NCBI RefSeq assembly: GCF_000308615.1
Contig: NZ_BAGB01000043.1
Location: 1-64,000 of the forward strand
Length of the DNA stretch: 64,000 nt
Reading direction: 5' to 3'
Source of the DNA: Nocardia jiangxiensis NBRC 101359
Lineage (GTDB): Bacteria > Actinomycetota > Actinomycetes > Mycobacteriales > Mycobacteriaceae
The notes under the pieces were generated by a model. That model was given only the letters and a program-made list of their open reading frames with translations. It made no database searches and had not been told where the DNA came from. Shown here piece by piece: positions 32,210-40,136 of the stretch. The first letter of the stretch is position 1. Each line of letters begins with the position of its first letter. The translations under genes were made by a program, and so were the position numbers.

Positions 32210-32498
32210 CAAACTCCCCGCTTTCGCATTGGTCTTTGTGCGTGCTGCCACAACTATTCCAGGTTCCGGCCCATGGTGCCGCAACCGGGCTGCGTGTTGT
32301 CACCGGGCCTACCTGCGGGCGCTCGCCGCCCACCGGACGGTTTTCCGGGCCGCGCCCCGCATGGTTTCACCCGCGGCCACACTCTGCCCGACACCGTACG
32401 CGCCGACCGGTCCGGCCATTGCTTCAACCGCACACCTGGGAGAGCCATCGCAATGCGGTCACGGCTCGAACGCCGGCCACAGCAGCTGGTCCCGATGC
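32210..32498. other. Spacer between ripA and moxR1
   Basis: A 289-base gap on the co-directional strand. No second endopeptidase (ripB) coding sequence or fragment could be recognised in it. It presumably carries the moxR1 promoter, but no clear -10/-35 pair stood out. Confidence 0.4.
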
Positions 32499-33914
32499 TC
32501 AGGAGATGAGGCGTATCGCGTTCGGCATGATCCCGCTCGTGCGTACGGCCGTAACCCGTACCACCTCACCTGATTCGGGCGCCTCGATCATCTTGCCGTT
32601 GCCCAGGTACAGCGCCACGTGCTCACTGCCGTTACGTCCCCAGAACAGCATGTCGCCGCGTTCGCGCTGTACCACAGGCACTTTGGCGCCCATCTGATAC
32701 TGGTAGCCGCTGTAGTGCGGCAGGGAGATGCCGACGCCCGCGAACGCGTAGACCATCAGGCCCGAGCAGTCGAAACCGGTCTTCTTGTAGTCGCCGTACC
32801 TGTCCGCGACACCGCCGTCGCGGATGCCCTTGGTGGGTCCGTCCTCGTTGCCGCCGCCCCAGGCGTAGATGACCCCGAGCTGGGACATCGCGCGGTCGAC
32901 CACCATCTCGATCAGCTCCGCGGGCGTCCCGTCCGGACGAGACGGCGCACTGGGCATGGATTTGTGCGGCGGCGGATCGTCGTCGAGCTGGGTGTGCGGG
33001 CGTTTGCCGTCGCCGAGTTGTTCCGCGCGCTCACGCGCCGCCGCATCCGATGCCGCACGCACCGCGGCGCTGGCGACCGCGGCGGCCGCGGCGAGTTCCT
33101 CGATCCGGCGCTGCCGGTCCCACTCCTCATAGGCTGCGCGCTCGCCCTGCAGGCCCGCCACCTGCTGTCGCGCCGCGTCCAGGCGCTGCTGGGCCACGTC
33201 GCGCTGTTTCAGCAGCGCGTCGCGTTGTGCGGTCTGCTCGTTCACCGCCGACTCGGCGGCGCTCACCGCACTTTGCGCCTGGGCCTTCTTCGCTTCCGCG
33301 GTGGCCGCGGTGGCGTCGGCGGTCTGTTTGGCCCGGCGCGCGGCCGAATCGGCGTTGGCGCGCTCGATCTGCGCGCGCCGCATACCGTTCAGGGCGGCGT
33401 CCTGCGATGTCGAGGCCACGCTCAACAGTTGTGCTCGCTCCAGGGACCGAGCCGGACTGCCGCCGGACAGGTAGTTGACCATCGAATCCGAACCGGGGTT
33501 CATATATGCCTGTTCGGCGAACTTGTCGAAACTGATGCGGGCCTGATCGACCGCCGTCCCCGAGGCCACGAGCGCGCGCTGCGTTCCGGCAACCGCCGAC
33601 GCGGCCGCATCGGCCTGTTCCCGAGCCGACTGCAGATCCACCAGCGCCTTGTTCACCGCCTCGCGCTTCTGCGCGACGACCGAGTCCAACTGCTGGATCT
33701 GCTGCCCGACCGCGGCCACATCGTTGATCAGCGCGCCGACCTGGTTGACCCCGTTGGTCACCTGGGCCCCGGCCGCGGCGATGTCGTTATCGCTCGGGTT
33801 GGGCGGAGGCGGTGGCACCGCTCCTGCGACCGGCGTCACCACGATCACCGTGGCGACGCACACCAGCAATCCCAGAGCGATCCTGAACGACCCCCCTCGT
33901 GTTGTCCCGGCCAC
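32499..33914 (-). CDS. ripA: NlpC/P60 peptidoglycan endopeptidase RipA
   Basis: About 471 residues. A signal peptide ('IALGLLVCVATVIVVTPVAGA') is followed by a long coiled coil rich in Ala/Gln/Arg (about residues 35-290), a Pro/Asp linker, and a C-terminal NlpC/P60 domain. The catalytic Cys is in 'TGFDCSGLMVYAFAG' and the His in 'NGSEHVALYLG'. It should cleave D-Glu-mDAP bonds at the septum; in mycobacteria the coiled coil blocks the active site and RipA works with Rpf enzymes during daughter-cell separation. GTG 33914 was chosen (GGAGG nine bases upstream); GTG 33920 and 33938 are in frame. It lies downstream of a hairpin-rich leader. Confidence 0.94.
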   Translation of the reverse strand: MAGTTRGGSFRIALGLLVCVATVIVVTPVAGAVPPPPPNPSDNDIAAAGAQVTNGVNQVGALINDVAAVGQQIQQLDSVVAQKREAVNKALVDLQSAREQADAAASAVAGTQRALVASGTAVDQARISFDKFAEQAYMNPGSDSMVNYLSGGSPARSLERAQLLSVASTSQDAALNGMRRAQIERANADSAARRAKQTADATAATAEAKKAQAQSAVSAAESAVNEQTAQRDALLKQRDVAQQRLDAARQQVAGLQGERAAYEEWDRQRRIEELAAAAAVASAAVRAASDAAARERAEQLGDGKRPHTQLDDDPPPHKSMPSAPSRPDGTPAELIEMVVDRAMSQLGVIYAWGGGNEDGPTKGIRDGGVADRYGDYKKTGFDCSGLMVYAFAGVGISLPHYSGYQYQMGAKVPVVQRERGDMLFWGRNGSEHVALYLGNGKMIEAPESGEVVRVTAVRTSGIMPNAIRLIS

Positions 33915-33977
33915 GCGCACCCACCTCCCTGGATCCACACCGCGTTCCCGGGTAGCGAAGCGTCACCGGGACCTTCA

Positions 33978-34082
33978 CGTGGGGTGATAGGCATAGATCA
34001 TCACCCCACGAGTATCAGCGACACCCCTGCTCAACAATGGTCGCTGTATACCCGTGTGACACTTCTTCCCCAAGAGTGTCAT
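33978..34082 (-). promoter_or_regulatory. Three consecutive hairpins in the ripA leader
   Basis: Hairpin A: perfect 11-base arms CGTGGGGTGAT / ATCACCCCACG (33978-33988, 34000-34010). Hairpin B: TATCAGCGAC / GTCGCTgTATA (about 34014-34050, one bulge). Hairpin C: TGACACTTCTT / AAGAGTGTCA (about 34057-34081, 4-base C loop). They lie 65-170 bases ahead of the ripA start. The density suggests a folded 5' UTR or attenuator. Cyclic-di-AMP riboswitches precede cell-wall hydrolase genes in actinobacteria, but I cannot see that consensus here. Confidence 0.5.
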
Positions 34083-34125
34083 TCGAAACCGTACGACACA
34101 TACGTCTCGGAGAGAACACACACGA

Positions 34126-34145
34126 CGTAATCACATTCGCGTAAT
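34126..34145. promoter_or_regulatory. CGTAAT direct repeat upstream of ripA (candidate response-regulator site)
   Basis: CGTAAT occurs twice with a 14-base period (34126-34131 and 34140-34145; ATTACG on the ripA strand). Spaced GTnAC/TTACG-type direct repeats are the style of site bound by OmpR-family regulators such as MtrA, and ripA is a reported MtrA target in M. tuberculosis. The match to MtrA is an inference. Confidence 0.35.
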
Positions 34146-34419
34146 TTGGCGATTGCCTACCGATAACTGGAGGGCGGACAGCAATCCCCTGCACAAAACC
34201 GACCGTTCGCCCGATTTCTCCCGAAAACGGCGAGTTCAGGTACGTGCAGTCACAGCATCGGGCGCGTCTTCCAGCGAAATACCGTACCGGCTCGGCAGCC
34301 CGGAGCCGGTACGTCCACGCCCGAACCGGGCGGAACAACCAATGCCGTCAGTGCGGCGAGTGACCGGAACGGAGAATCCGCCGCGGCCGACGACGCCGAC
34401 CCGGATTACCTCGACCGGC

Positions 34420-34968
34420 TCAGTGGACCGGATCGGCCGCGGCGTGCTCCGGCACGACCCGCGACCGACGCCGCTTGACCAGATACAACCCGCCGGTCAC
34501 CACGAGAACGCCCAGCAGCAGCACGTAGGTGAACACCGGCCACGAGATCAGGCCGTTCGTCTCGAGACTCTGCACGAAGGCGCGCGTCGCCTCGACGCTG
34601 TGCCCGCCGTGCCGGTTCTTGGCGATGTCCTCGGCCTTCTCCAGGCGGTAGCGGCTGTAGGTGTCGCTGTAGGTTCCCGCCCAGTCGTCACTGAGCACCA
34701 GGACCGTGCCGTGCTCGGACTTGCCGACCACGGTGGCCAGGTCGCGCAGGCTCGAATCCGGCGACGGATTTCCCGGGACCACCACCACGCTCAGCGGAAT
34801 TCCCTGATCCCGGGTATCGGCGACCACGGACTCCAGATCCGAGGGATCGTCCCCCTCGGGGACGGAAACGTGATCCGCGGCCAGCTGCGCGAGGATGGTG
34901 TGCACATCGACCTCGGGCGGAATCTCCGCGGCCCTGGGGGTACCAACCGAGGCAAAGGTGACGGTCAT
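34420..34968 (-). CDS. Rv1476-like membrane protein
   Basis: About 182 residues. The N-terminal two thirds is soluble, with 'VDVHTILAQLAADHVSVPEG' and 'QGIPLSVVVVPGNPSPDSSL', resembling a small VWA- or TPM-like fold. Then a single helix ('WPVFTYVLLLGVLVVTGGLYL', about residues 142-162) is followed by a basic stretch 'VKRRRSRVV', so the soluble part should lie outside and the tail inside. It is the positional counterpart of M. tuberculosis Rv1476 between acn and ripA. ATG 34968 was chosen over a longer frame as it gives the family start 'MTVTFASVG'. Function unknown; adjacency to ripA suggests an envelope role. Confidence 0.8.
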   Translation of the reverse strand: MTVTFASVGTPRAAEIPPEVDVHTILAQLAADHVSVPEGDDPSDLESVVADTRDQGIPLSVVVVPGNPSPDSSLRDLATVVGKSEHGTVLVLSDDWAGTYSDTYSRYRLEKAEDIAKNRHGGHSVEATRAFVQSLETNGLISWPVFTYVLLLGVLVVTGGLYLVKRRRSRVVPEHAAADPVH

Positions 34969-35144
34969 CTTCCATCCGGTCTCGTCGAGTCGCCAACCGG
35001 GGCGACTGGCTTCCAACACATGTCACATGATTCGCGCCGCGGGGGCACGAGAAGCGAGGCTGCGCCGAAACGCATGGATGCACAGTACGCGACCGGGGCA
35101 TGATGTTTGCAGGCACGCCGCGCGGTGCGCCCCCGCATGTTTCA

Positions 35145-35160
35145 CAGGACAAGCGTACTG
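35145..35160 (+). promoter_or_regulatory. AcnR operator in the acn promoter
   Basis: CAGGACAAGCGTACTG is a perfect match to the published Corynebacterium glutamicum AcnR box CAGnACnnnCGTACTG. It lies about 100 bases upstream of the acn start, directly before a plausible -10 (TAGCCT at 35162-35167). AcnR is encoded just downstream of acn in this window. Confidence 0.8.
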
Positions 35161-35261
35161 TTAGCCTAGGCAGCATGAGGGCGCACAGCTATCGGCCCTC
35201 GACCGGAGCCGCCGGCACAGCCCCGCCGACGGCCACCTCACCGACGAGTGGAGCTGAACGT

Positions 35262-38075
35262 ATGACGACCATCGATACATTCGGCGCCAAGGGCACCCTC
35301 GAGGTCGGAGATCGGTCGTATGAGATCTTCCGCCTCTCCGCCGTGCCCGGCACCGAAAAACTCCCCTACGCACTGAAAGTCCTCGCCGAGAACCTGCTCC
35401 GCACCGAGGACGGCGCCAACATCACCGCGGATCACATTCGGGCCATTGCCGATTGGGATCCCTCCGCGCAGCCGAACACCGAAATCCAGTTCACCCCCGC
35501 GCGAGTCATCATGCAGGACTTCACCGGCGTGCCCTGTGTGGTCGACCTGGCCACCATGCGCGAGGCCGTGACCACGCTCGGCGGCGACCCGAACAAGGTG
35601 AACCCGCTCTCGCCCGCCGAGATGGTCATCGACCACTCGGTCATCCTCGACGTGTTCGGCACCGCCGACGCCTTCGAGCGCAACGTCGACCTGGAGTACC
35701 AGCGCAACGGTGAGCGCTACCAGTTCCTGCGTTGGGGCCAGGGCGCTTTCGACGACTTCAAGGTCGTCCCGCCGGGCACCGGCATCGTGCACCAGGTCAA
35801 CATCGAGTACCTCGCGCGCGTCGTGATGGTCCGCAACGGGCAGGCCTACCCCGACACCTGCGTCGGCACCGACTCGCACACCACGATGGTCAACGGCCTG
35901 GGCGTGCTGGGCTGGGGCGTGGGCGGTATCGAGGCCGAGGCCGCGATGCTGGGACAGCCTGTCTCCATGCTGATTCCGCGCGTGGTCGGCTTCAAGCTGA
36001 CCGGTGAGATCCAGCCGGGCGTGACCGCGACCGACGTCGTGCTCACCGTCACCGACATGCTGCGCAAGCACGGCGTGGTCGGCAAGTTCGTCGAGTTCTA
36101 CGGCAAGGGCGTGGCCGAGGTGCCGCTGGCCAACCGCGCCACCCTGGGCAACATGAGCCCCGAATTCGGTTCCACCGCAGCGATCTTCCCGATCGACGAG
36201 GAGACCATCAACTACCTGCGCCTGACCGGCCGCACCGACGAGGAGCTCGCGCTCGTCGAGGCGTACGCCAAGGAGCAGGGCATGTGGCACGACGCCGATC
36301 ACGAGCCCGCCTACTCGGAGTACCTGGAGCTGGACCTGGGCACCGTGGTGCCGTCCATCGCCGGCCCGAAGCGCCCGCAGGACCGAATCCTGTTGTCGGA
36401 GTCCAAGGTTGCCTTCCGCAAGGACATCCACAACTACACCAGCGATCCGGAGGGGACCGACGCGGCGGCCACCCCGCATTCCAAGCTGGACGAGGCCATC
36501 GAGGAGTCCTTCCCGGCCAGCGATCCGGCCGAGCTGTCCTTCGCCGATGACGACGCGGTCATCGCGACCGCCGCCAACGGCAGCACCGGACGCCCCTCCA
36601 AGCCGATCCGGGTGCGCAGCGCCGAGCGCGGTGACTTCATCCTGGACCACGGCGCGGTCGCGGTCGCGGGTATCACCTCCTGCACCAACACCTCCAACCC
36701 GTCGGTCATGATCGGCGCGGCCCTGCTGGCCCGCAACGCCGTGGAGAAGGGCCTGACCAGCAAGCCGTGGGTGAAGACCAACATGGCGCCCGGCTCGCAG
36801 GTGGTCTCGGACTACTACGAGAAGGCCGGCCTGTGGCCCTACCTGGAGAAGCTCGGCTTCTACCTGGGCGGCTACGGCTGCACCACGTGTATCGGCAACA
36901 CCGGCCCGCTGCCGGAGGAGATCTCCCAGGCGGTCAACGACAACGATCTGACCGTCACCGCGGTGCTCTCGGGTAACCGCAACTTCGAGGGCCGCATCTC
37001 CCCCGACGTGAAGATGAACTACCTGGCCTCCCCGCCGCTGGTCATCGCCTACGCGCTCGCGGGCACGATGGACTTCGACTTCGAACACGACTCGCTGGGC
37101 ACGGACAAGGACGGCAAGGACGTCTTCCTGAAGGACATCTGGCCCTCCTCGCAGGAAATCGACGACACCATCAAGTCGGCGATCAGCCAGGACATGTTCC
37201 GCAAGTCCTACGCCGACGTGTTCAAGGGCGACGAGCGCTGGCGGAACCTGCCGACCCCGGCCGGTGACACCTTCGCGTGGGCACAGGACTCGACCTACGT
37301 GCGCAAGGCGCCGTACTTCGACGGCATGGAGCTCGAGCCCGCGCCGGTCGAGGACATCAAGGGTGCGCGCGTGCTGGCGCTACTGGGCGACTCGGTGACC
37401 ACCGACCACATCTCCCCGGCCGGTCCGATCAAGTCGGGCACCCCGGCCGCGCAGTACCTGGACGCGCACGGCGTGGAGCGCAAGGACTACAACTCGCTGG
37501 GGTCGCGGCGCGGCAACCACGAGGTGATGATCCGCGGCACCTTCGCGAACATCCGCCTGCGCAACCAGTTGCTGGACGACGTCTCGGGCGGTTACACCCG
37601 CGACTTCACCCAGGACGGTGGCCCGCAGGCCTTCATCTACGACGCCTCGCAGAACTACCAGGCCGCGGGCATCCCGCTGGTCGTGCTGGGCGGCAAGGAG
37701 TACGGTTCGGGCTCCTCGCGTGACTGGGCCGCCAAGGGCACCCGCCTGCTGGGTGTGCGTGCGGTCATCACCGAGTCGTTCGAGCGCATCCACCGCTCGA
37801 ACCTGATCGGCATGGGCGTCATCCCGCTGCAGTTCCCGGCCGGCGAGTCGGCCGCGTCGCTGAAGCTGGACGGCACCGAGACCTTCGACATCGAGGGGAT
37901 CACCCAGCTGAACGAGGGCAAGACGCCGAAGACCCTGAAGGTGACCGCCACCAAGGACAACGGCGACAAGGTCACCTTCGACGCGGTCGTGCGCATCGAC
38001 ACCCCCGGTGAGGCGGACTACTACCGCAACGGCGGCATCCTGCAGTTCGTCCTGCGCAACATGATCAACGGGTAG
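35262..38075 (+). CDS. acn: Aconitate hydratase (aconitase A)
   Basis: About 937 residues. The three [4Fe-4S] cysteines sit in 'GITSCTNTSNPSVM' and 'YGCTTCIGNTGPLPEE'. Active-site blocks include 'CVGTDSHTTMVNGLGVLGWG' and 'GSRRGNHEVMIRGTFANIR', and the swivel domain has 'KEYGSGSSRDWAAKG'. A polar stretch of about 70 residues, rich in Asp/Ala ('SDPEGTDAAATPHSKLDEA'), splits the protein near residue 405; this insert is normal in actinobacterial aconitases. It interconverts citrate and isocitrate in the TCA cycle. ATG 35262 gives the family N-terminus 'MTTIDTFGAKGTLEVG'; the open frame extends upstream. An AcnR box lies in the promoter. Confidence 0.97.
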   Translation: MTTIDTFGAKGTLEVGDRSYEIFRLSAVPGTEKLPYALKVLAENLLRTEDGANITADHIRAIADWDPSAQPNTEIQFTPARVIMQDFTGVPCVVDLATMREAVTTLGGDPNKVNPLSPAEMVIDHSVILDVFGTADAFERNVDLEYQRNGERYQFLRWGQGAFDDFKVVPPGTGIVHQVNIEYLARVVMVRNGQAYPDTCVGTDSHTTMVNGLGVLGWGVGGIEAEAAMLGQPVSMLIPRVVGFKLTGEIQPGVTATDVVLTVTDMLRKHGVVGKFVEFYGKGVAEVPLANRATLGNMSPEFGSTAAIFPIDEETINYLRLTGRTDEELALVEAYAKEQGMWHDADHEPAYSEYLELDLGTVVPSIAGPKRPQDRILLSESKVAFRKDIHNYTSDPEGTDAAATPHSKLDEAIEESFPASDPAELSFADDDAVIATAANGSTGRPSKPIRVRSAERGDFILDHGAVAVAGITSCTNTSNPSVMIGAALLARNAVEKGLTSKPWVKTNMAPGSQVVSDYYEKAGLWPYLEKLGFYLGGYGCTTCIGNTGPLPEEISQAVNDNDLTVTAVLSGNRNFEGRISPDVKMNYLASPPLVIAYALAGTMDFDFEHDSLGTDKDGKDVFLKDIWPSSQEIDDTIKSAISQDMFRKSYADVFKGDERWRNLPTPAGDTFAWAQDSTYVRKAPYFDGMELEPAPVEDIKGARVLALLGDSVTTDHISPAGPIKSGTPAAQYLDAHGVERKDYNSLGSRRGNHEVMIRGTFANIRLRNQLLDDVSGGYTRDFTQDGGPQAFIYDASQNYQAAGIPLVVLGGKEYGSGSSRDWAAKGTRLLGVRAVITESFERIHRSNLIGMGVIPLQFPAGESAASLKLDGTETFDIEGITQLNEGKTPKTLKVTATKDNGDKVTFDAVVRIDTPGEADYYRNGGILQFVLRNMING

Positions 38076-38089
38076 GACCTCCCGACGCT

Positions 38090-38133
38090 CGTCGTTCGAC
38101 GGTCGAGACCCGTGTTTCGACCGTCGGACGACG
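38090..38133 (+). terminator. Hairpin terminator after acn
   Basis: Arms CGTCGTtCGACGGTCGA (38090-38106) and TCGACCGTCGgACGACG (38117-38133) pair over 17 positions with one mismatch around a 10-base loop, 14 bases past the acn stop. There is no U tract. Confidence 0.65.
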
Positions 38134-38283
38134 GGCCGGTCGCCACCCGCTGGTACGACTCGCTTCCCAACGGGGTTGGGCGGGTGCACATCTCATCGGC
38201 AGATGCACCCGCACCGACCTTGTACCGTTGAACTCTGTCCCGGTCGATCCCGGCGCAGGGCGCTGTATTTCGCTGGAGGAGCC

Positions 38284-38850
38284 ATGCCCAAGGTCAGTGA
38301 GGACCATCTCGCCGCCCGGCGCAGCCAGATCCTGGACGGGGCGCGGCGCTGCTTCGCCGAATTCGGTTACGAGGGCGCCACCGTACGTCGCCTGGAGGAG
38401 GCCATCGGCCTGTCGCGCGGCGCGATCTTCCACCATTTCCGCGACAAGGACGCGTTGTTCCTGGCCCTGGCCCAGGAGGACACCGAACGAATGGCCGATA
38501 TCGCCGCCACGCAGGGTCTGGTGCAGGTCATGCGCGAGATGCTGGCCGATCCGGCGCAGTACAACTGGCTCGGCACCCGGCTGGAGATCGCCCGGCGGCT
38601 GCGGACCGATCCGGAGTTCGCCGCGGGCTGGACCCAGCGTTCGGCCGAGCTGACCGCCGCCACGCTGGCTCGTCTGGAGCGCCGCAAGGCCGCGGGCGCG
38701 CTGCGCGACGACGTGCCGACCGACGTGCTGCTCGGCTATCTGGATCTGGTGCTCGACGGGCTCATCGCCCGCATCGCCTCCGGACATACCAACGACAACC
38801 TCACGGCCGTGCTCGACCTGGTCGAGGCCTCGGTGCGCCGCAAGGGCTGA
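38284..38850 (+). CDS. acnR: TetR-family aconitase repressor AcnR
   Basis: About 188 residues, the AcnR length. The N-terminal HTH reads 'RRSQILDGARRCFAEFGYEG' and 'EEAIGLSRGAIFHHFRDKD', nearly identical to AcnR of Corynebacterium and Rv1474c. The C-terminal ligand domain has 'YNWLGTRLEIARRLRTDPEF', a segment that in C. glutamicum AcnR binds citrate-Mg. AcnR represses acn. ATG 38284 is preceded by GGAGGA. It lies 208 bases downstream of acn, behind a terminator-like hairpin, so it probably has its own promoter as well. Confidence 0.94.
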   Translation: MPKVSEDHLAARRSQILDGARRCFAEFGYEGATVRRLEEAIGLSRGAIFHHFRDKDALFLALAQEDTERMADIAATQGLVQVMREMLADPAQYNWLGTRLEIARRLRTDPEFAAGWTQRSAELTAATLARLERRKAAGALRDDVPTDVLLGYLDLVLDGLIARIASGHTNDNLTAVLDLVEASVRRKG

Positions 38851-39043
38851 GCGGCGAAACAGCCCTGCGATGGCACTCGATGCAAAAATGCACGCATTGC
38901 GTCATTGCGGCGAATGCCGATGTGCACAGACTGCGGTCGCCGTGCGGGCCCGATGAAATGAATTCCGACCGGTCTCGGCGAATCGTGTCCGACACCACTT
39001 CCGGGCCGGAAATAGCGGGCATACACCACACGTTCGCCAAGGT

Positions 39044-39460
39044 ATGACCTTCGCTGTCCCAGTCACCGTGCGCGGCTACGAACTCGATGTCAACGGCCAT
39101 ATGAATCAAGCCGTGTACCACCAGTATGCCGAGCACGCCCGCTGGGAGGCGATGCGCGCGGCCGGTCTGGTTCCGGACAAGATGTTGCATGCCGGACTGG
39201 GCCCGGTGGTTCTGGAATCCACCGTCCGGCATCTGCGCGAATTACATCTGGGCGACGAAGTCACGGTTACCTGTGAATTCGAATGGGGCGAGGGCAAGGC
39301 GTTCCGGATCAATCAACAGATCCGGAAACTCGACGGGACGGTATCCGCGGAGTTCCGCGTCGTCACCGGTCTGATGGATCTCACCGCACGCAAACTCGTG
39401 CCGAATCCGAGGGAGCGGTTCCGCGAACTGTCCGAGTCCGCGGATGTCCTCGGTCTGTAA
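39044..39460 (+). CDS. Hotdog-fold acyl-CoA thioesterase (4-hydroxybenzoyl-CoA thioesterase type)
   Basis: About 138 residues, one hotdog domain. 'VRGYELDVNGHMNQAVYHQY' is the characteristic start with the catalytic Asp-x-x-x-H-x-N arrangement, followed by 'ARWEAMRAAGL' and 'GPVVLESTVRHLRELHLGDE'. The family hydrolyses short- to medium-chain or aromatic acyl-CoA esters; the natural substrate is unknown. It stands alone after acnR (193-base gap) and precedes the ATP-grasp cassette (175-base gap with palindromes). Confidence 0.88.
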   Translation: MTFAVPVTVRGYELDVNGHMNQAVYHQYAEHARWEAMRAAGLVPDKMLHAGLGPVVLESTVRHLRELHLGDEVTVTCEFEWGEGKAFRINQQIRKLDGTVSAEFRVVTGLMDLTARKLVPNPRERFRELSESADVLGL

Positions 39461-39476
39461 CGCGTTGAGCGGTCAA

Positions 39477-39546
39477 CCGAAAATCTTTCGGCGATAGCAC
39501 ATTCCGCGTCGCTGCCAACGGAAGAGCGGGCACCCGAAATCTTTCG
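39477..39546. promoter_or_regulatory. Twin palindromes upstream of the ATP-grasp cassette
   Basis: CCGAAAATCTTTCGG (39477-39491) and CCGAAATCTTTCG (39534-39546) are near-identical inverted repeats 57 bases apart, about five and a half helical turns. A further hairpin, GACCGG / CCGGTC, lies at 39552-39571. Such a pair is typical of operators bound by a dimeric regulator that can loop DNA. The first copy could alternatively act as a weak terminator for the thioesterase gene. Confidence 0.5.
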
Positions 39547-39575
39547 TTGCCGACCGGTCAGCAGGCCGGTCGCGA

Positions 39576-39581
39576 TATGAT
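39576..39581 (+). promoter_or_regulatory. Candidate -10 element for the ATP-grasp cassette
   Basis: TATGAT lies 55 bases upstream of the start at 39636. No good -35 is found at normal spacing; TTGCCG at 39547 is too far away. The upstream twin palindromes would place a bound regulator over this promoter. Confidence 0.35.
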
Positions 39582-39635
39582 CCAGGGCACGCTCGGCTTC
39601 CGTGGCAAACCGCGAGCAGATCGGAGACCAGCCCC

Positions 39636-40121
39636 ATGCCCGACGCTGTCCATCCCCCTGTGTCCACCTCCCCCGGACCGCACCAAGATAGCCAGGAGGT
39701 TGCGCCGCTACTGTCCGGCTATTTGATAGCCGAATCGACGCGGGCGGTGAGTGTGCGCGTGAGCGAGGGCACGTGGACCTTCGATCGGGCGGATGTTCTC
39801 GGCATCGATCTGGTGGGAGCCCGGATGCCGCACGGCGACGGTGATCCGGCCGCTCGGCCGGTGCAGGTGCGCATCCGACCGGGTGCGACCGCGGACTTCA
39901 CCCGGCGGCTGCGTATCGAACTCACCGACCGCCCGATGACGCTGCCGCAGCAGCACTCTCCCGCCCGCGGCGATGATCTGCTGGCCCGCCTGACCGAACG
40001 CTGGGCCCGCGATCTGCAACTGCCGACCGATCCCGCCGTCGGCGGCGTCACCATGACTCGCAGCCAGACTCGCTCGTTCGCGCTCAGCGACGACGCGATG
40101 ACCTGCGACAGCCTCGACTGA
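39636..40121 (+). CDS. Putative graspetide-type precursor or partner protein of the ATP-grasp ligase
   Basis: About 161 residues with no recognised domain. After a polar N-terminus the middle (about residues 25-90) looks like beta strands ('SGYLIAESTRAVSVRVSEG', 'WTFDRADVLGIDLVGARMP', 'VQVRIRPGATADFTRRL'). The last 24 residues are dense in Thr/Ser and Asp and read 'VTMTRSQTRSFALSDD' then 'AMTCDSLD'. The gene ends 15 bases before an MvdC/MvdD-like ATP-grasp ligase. Those enzymes join Thr/Ser hydroxyls (or Lys) to Asp/Glu side chains in the C-terminal core of a precursor, so the tail has the right composition and position. At 161 residues it is longer than most precursors. GGAG lies 9 bases before the ATG. 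No peptidase or exporter gene is adjacent. Confidence 0.6.
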   Translation: MPDAVHPPVSTSPGPHQDSQEVAPLLSGYLIAESTRAVSVRVSEGTWTFDRADVLGIDLVGARMPHGDGDPAARPVQVRIRPGATADFTRRLRIELTDRPMTLPQQHSPARGDDLLARLTERWARDLQLPTDPAVGGVTMTRSQTRSFALSDDAMTCDSLD

Positions 40122-40136
40122 GAGGTTCCGCCTCCG

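Larger units (their letters stand above)
33915..34419 (-). other. ripA upstream region: long leader and promoter
   Basis: About 500 bases without a gene. The part nearest ripA (33978-34082) is packed with three inverted repeats, and a CGTAAT direct repeat lies further up; both are listed separately. The distal part (34150-34419) next to the 3' end of the small membrane-protein gene shows nothing I can interpret. Confidence 0.5.

Noticed and set aside
35161..35170. TTAGCCTAGG as a possible DtxR/IdeR iron box before acn
   Set aside because: It matches only part of the 19-base TTAGGTTAGGCTAACCTAA consensus and is better explained as the -10 region next to the AcnR box.
36430..36660. A polar insert in aconitase as a foreign insertion or fusion
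   Set aside because: The same kind of Asp/Ala-rich insert is normal in actinobacterial aconitases.
35238..37088. A 616-codon minus-strand open frame opposite aconitase
   Set aside because: Wholly antisense to acn, with low-complexity His/Asp/Val sequence and no known motif.
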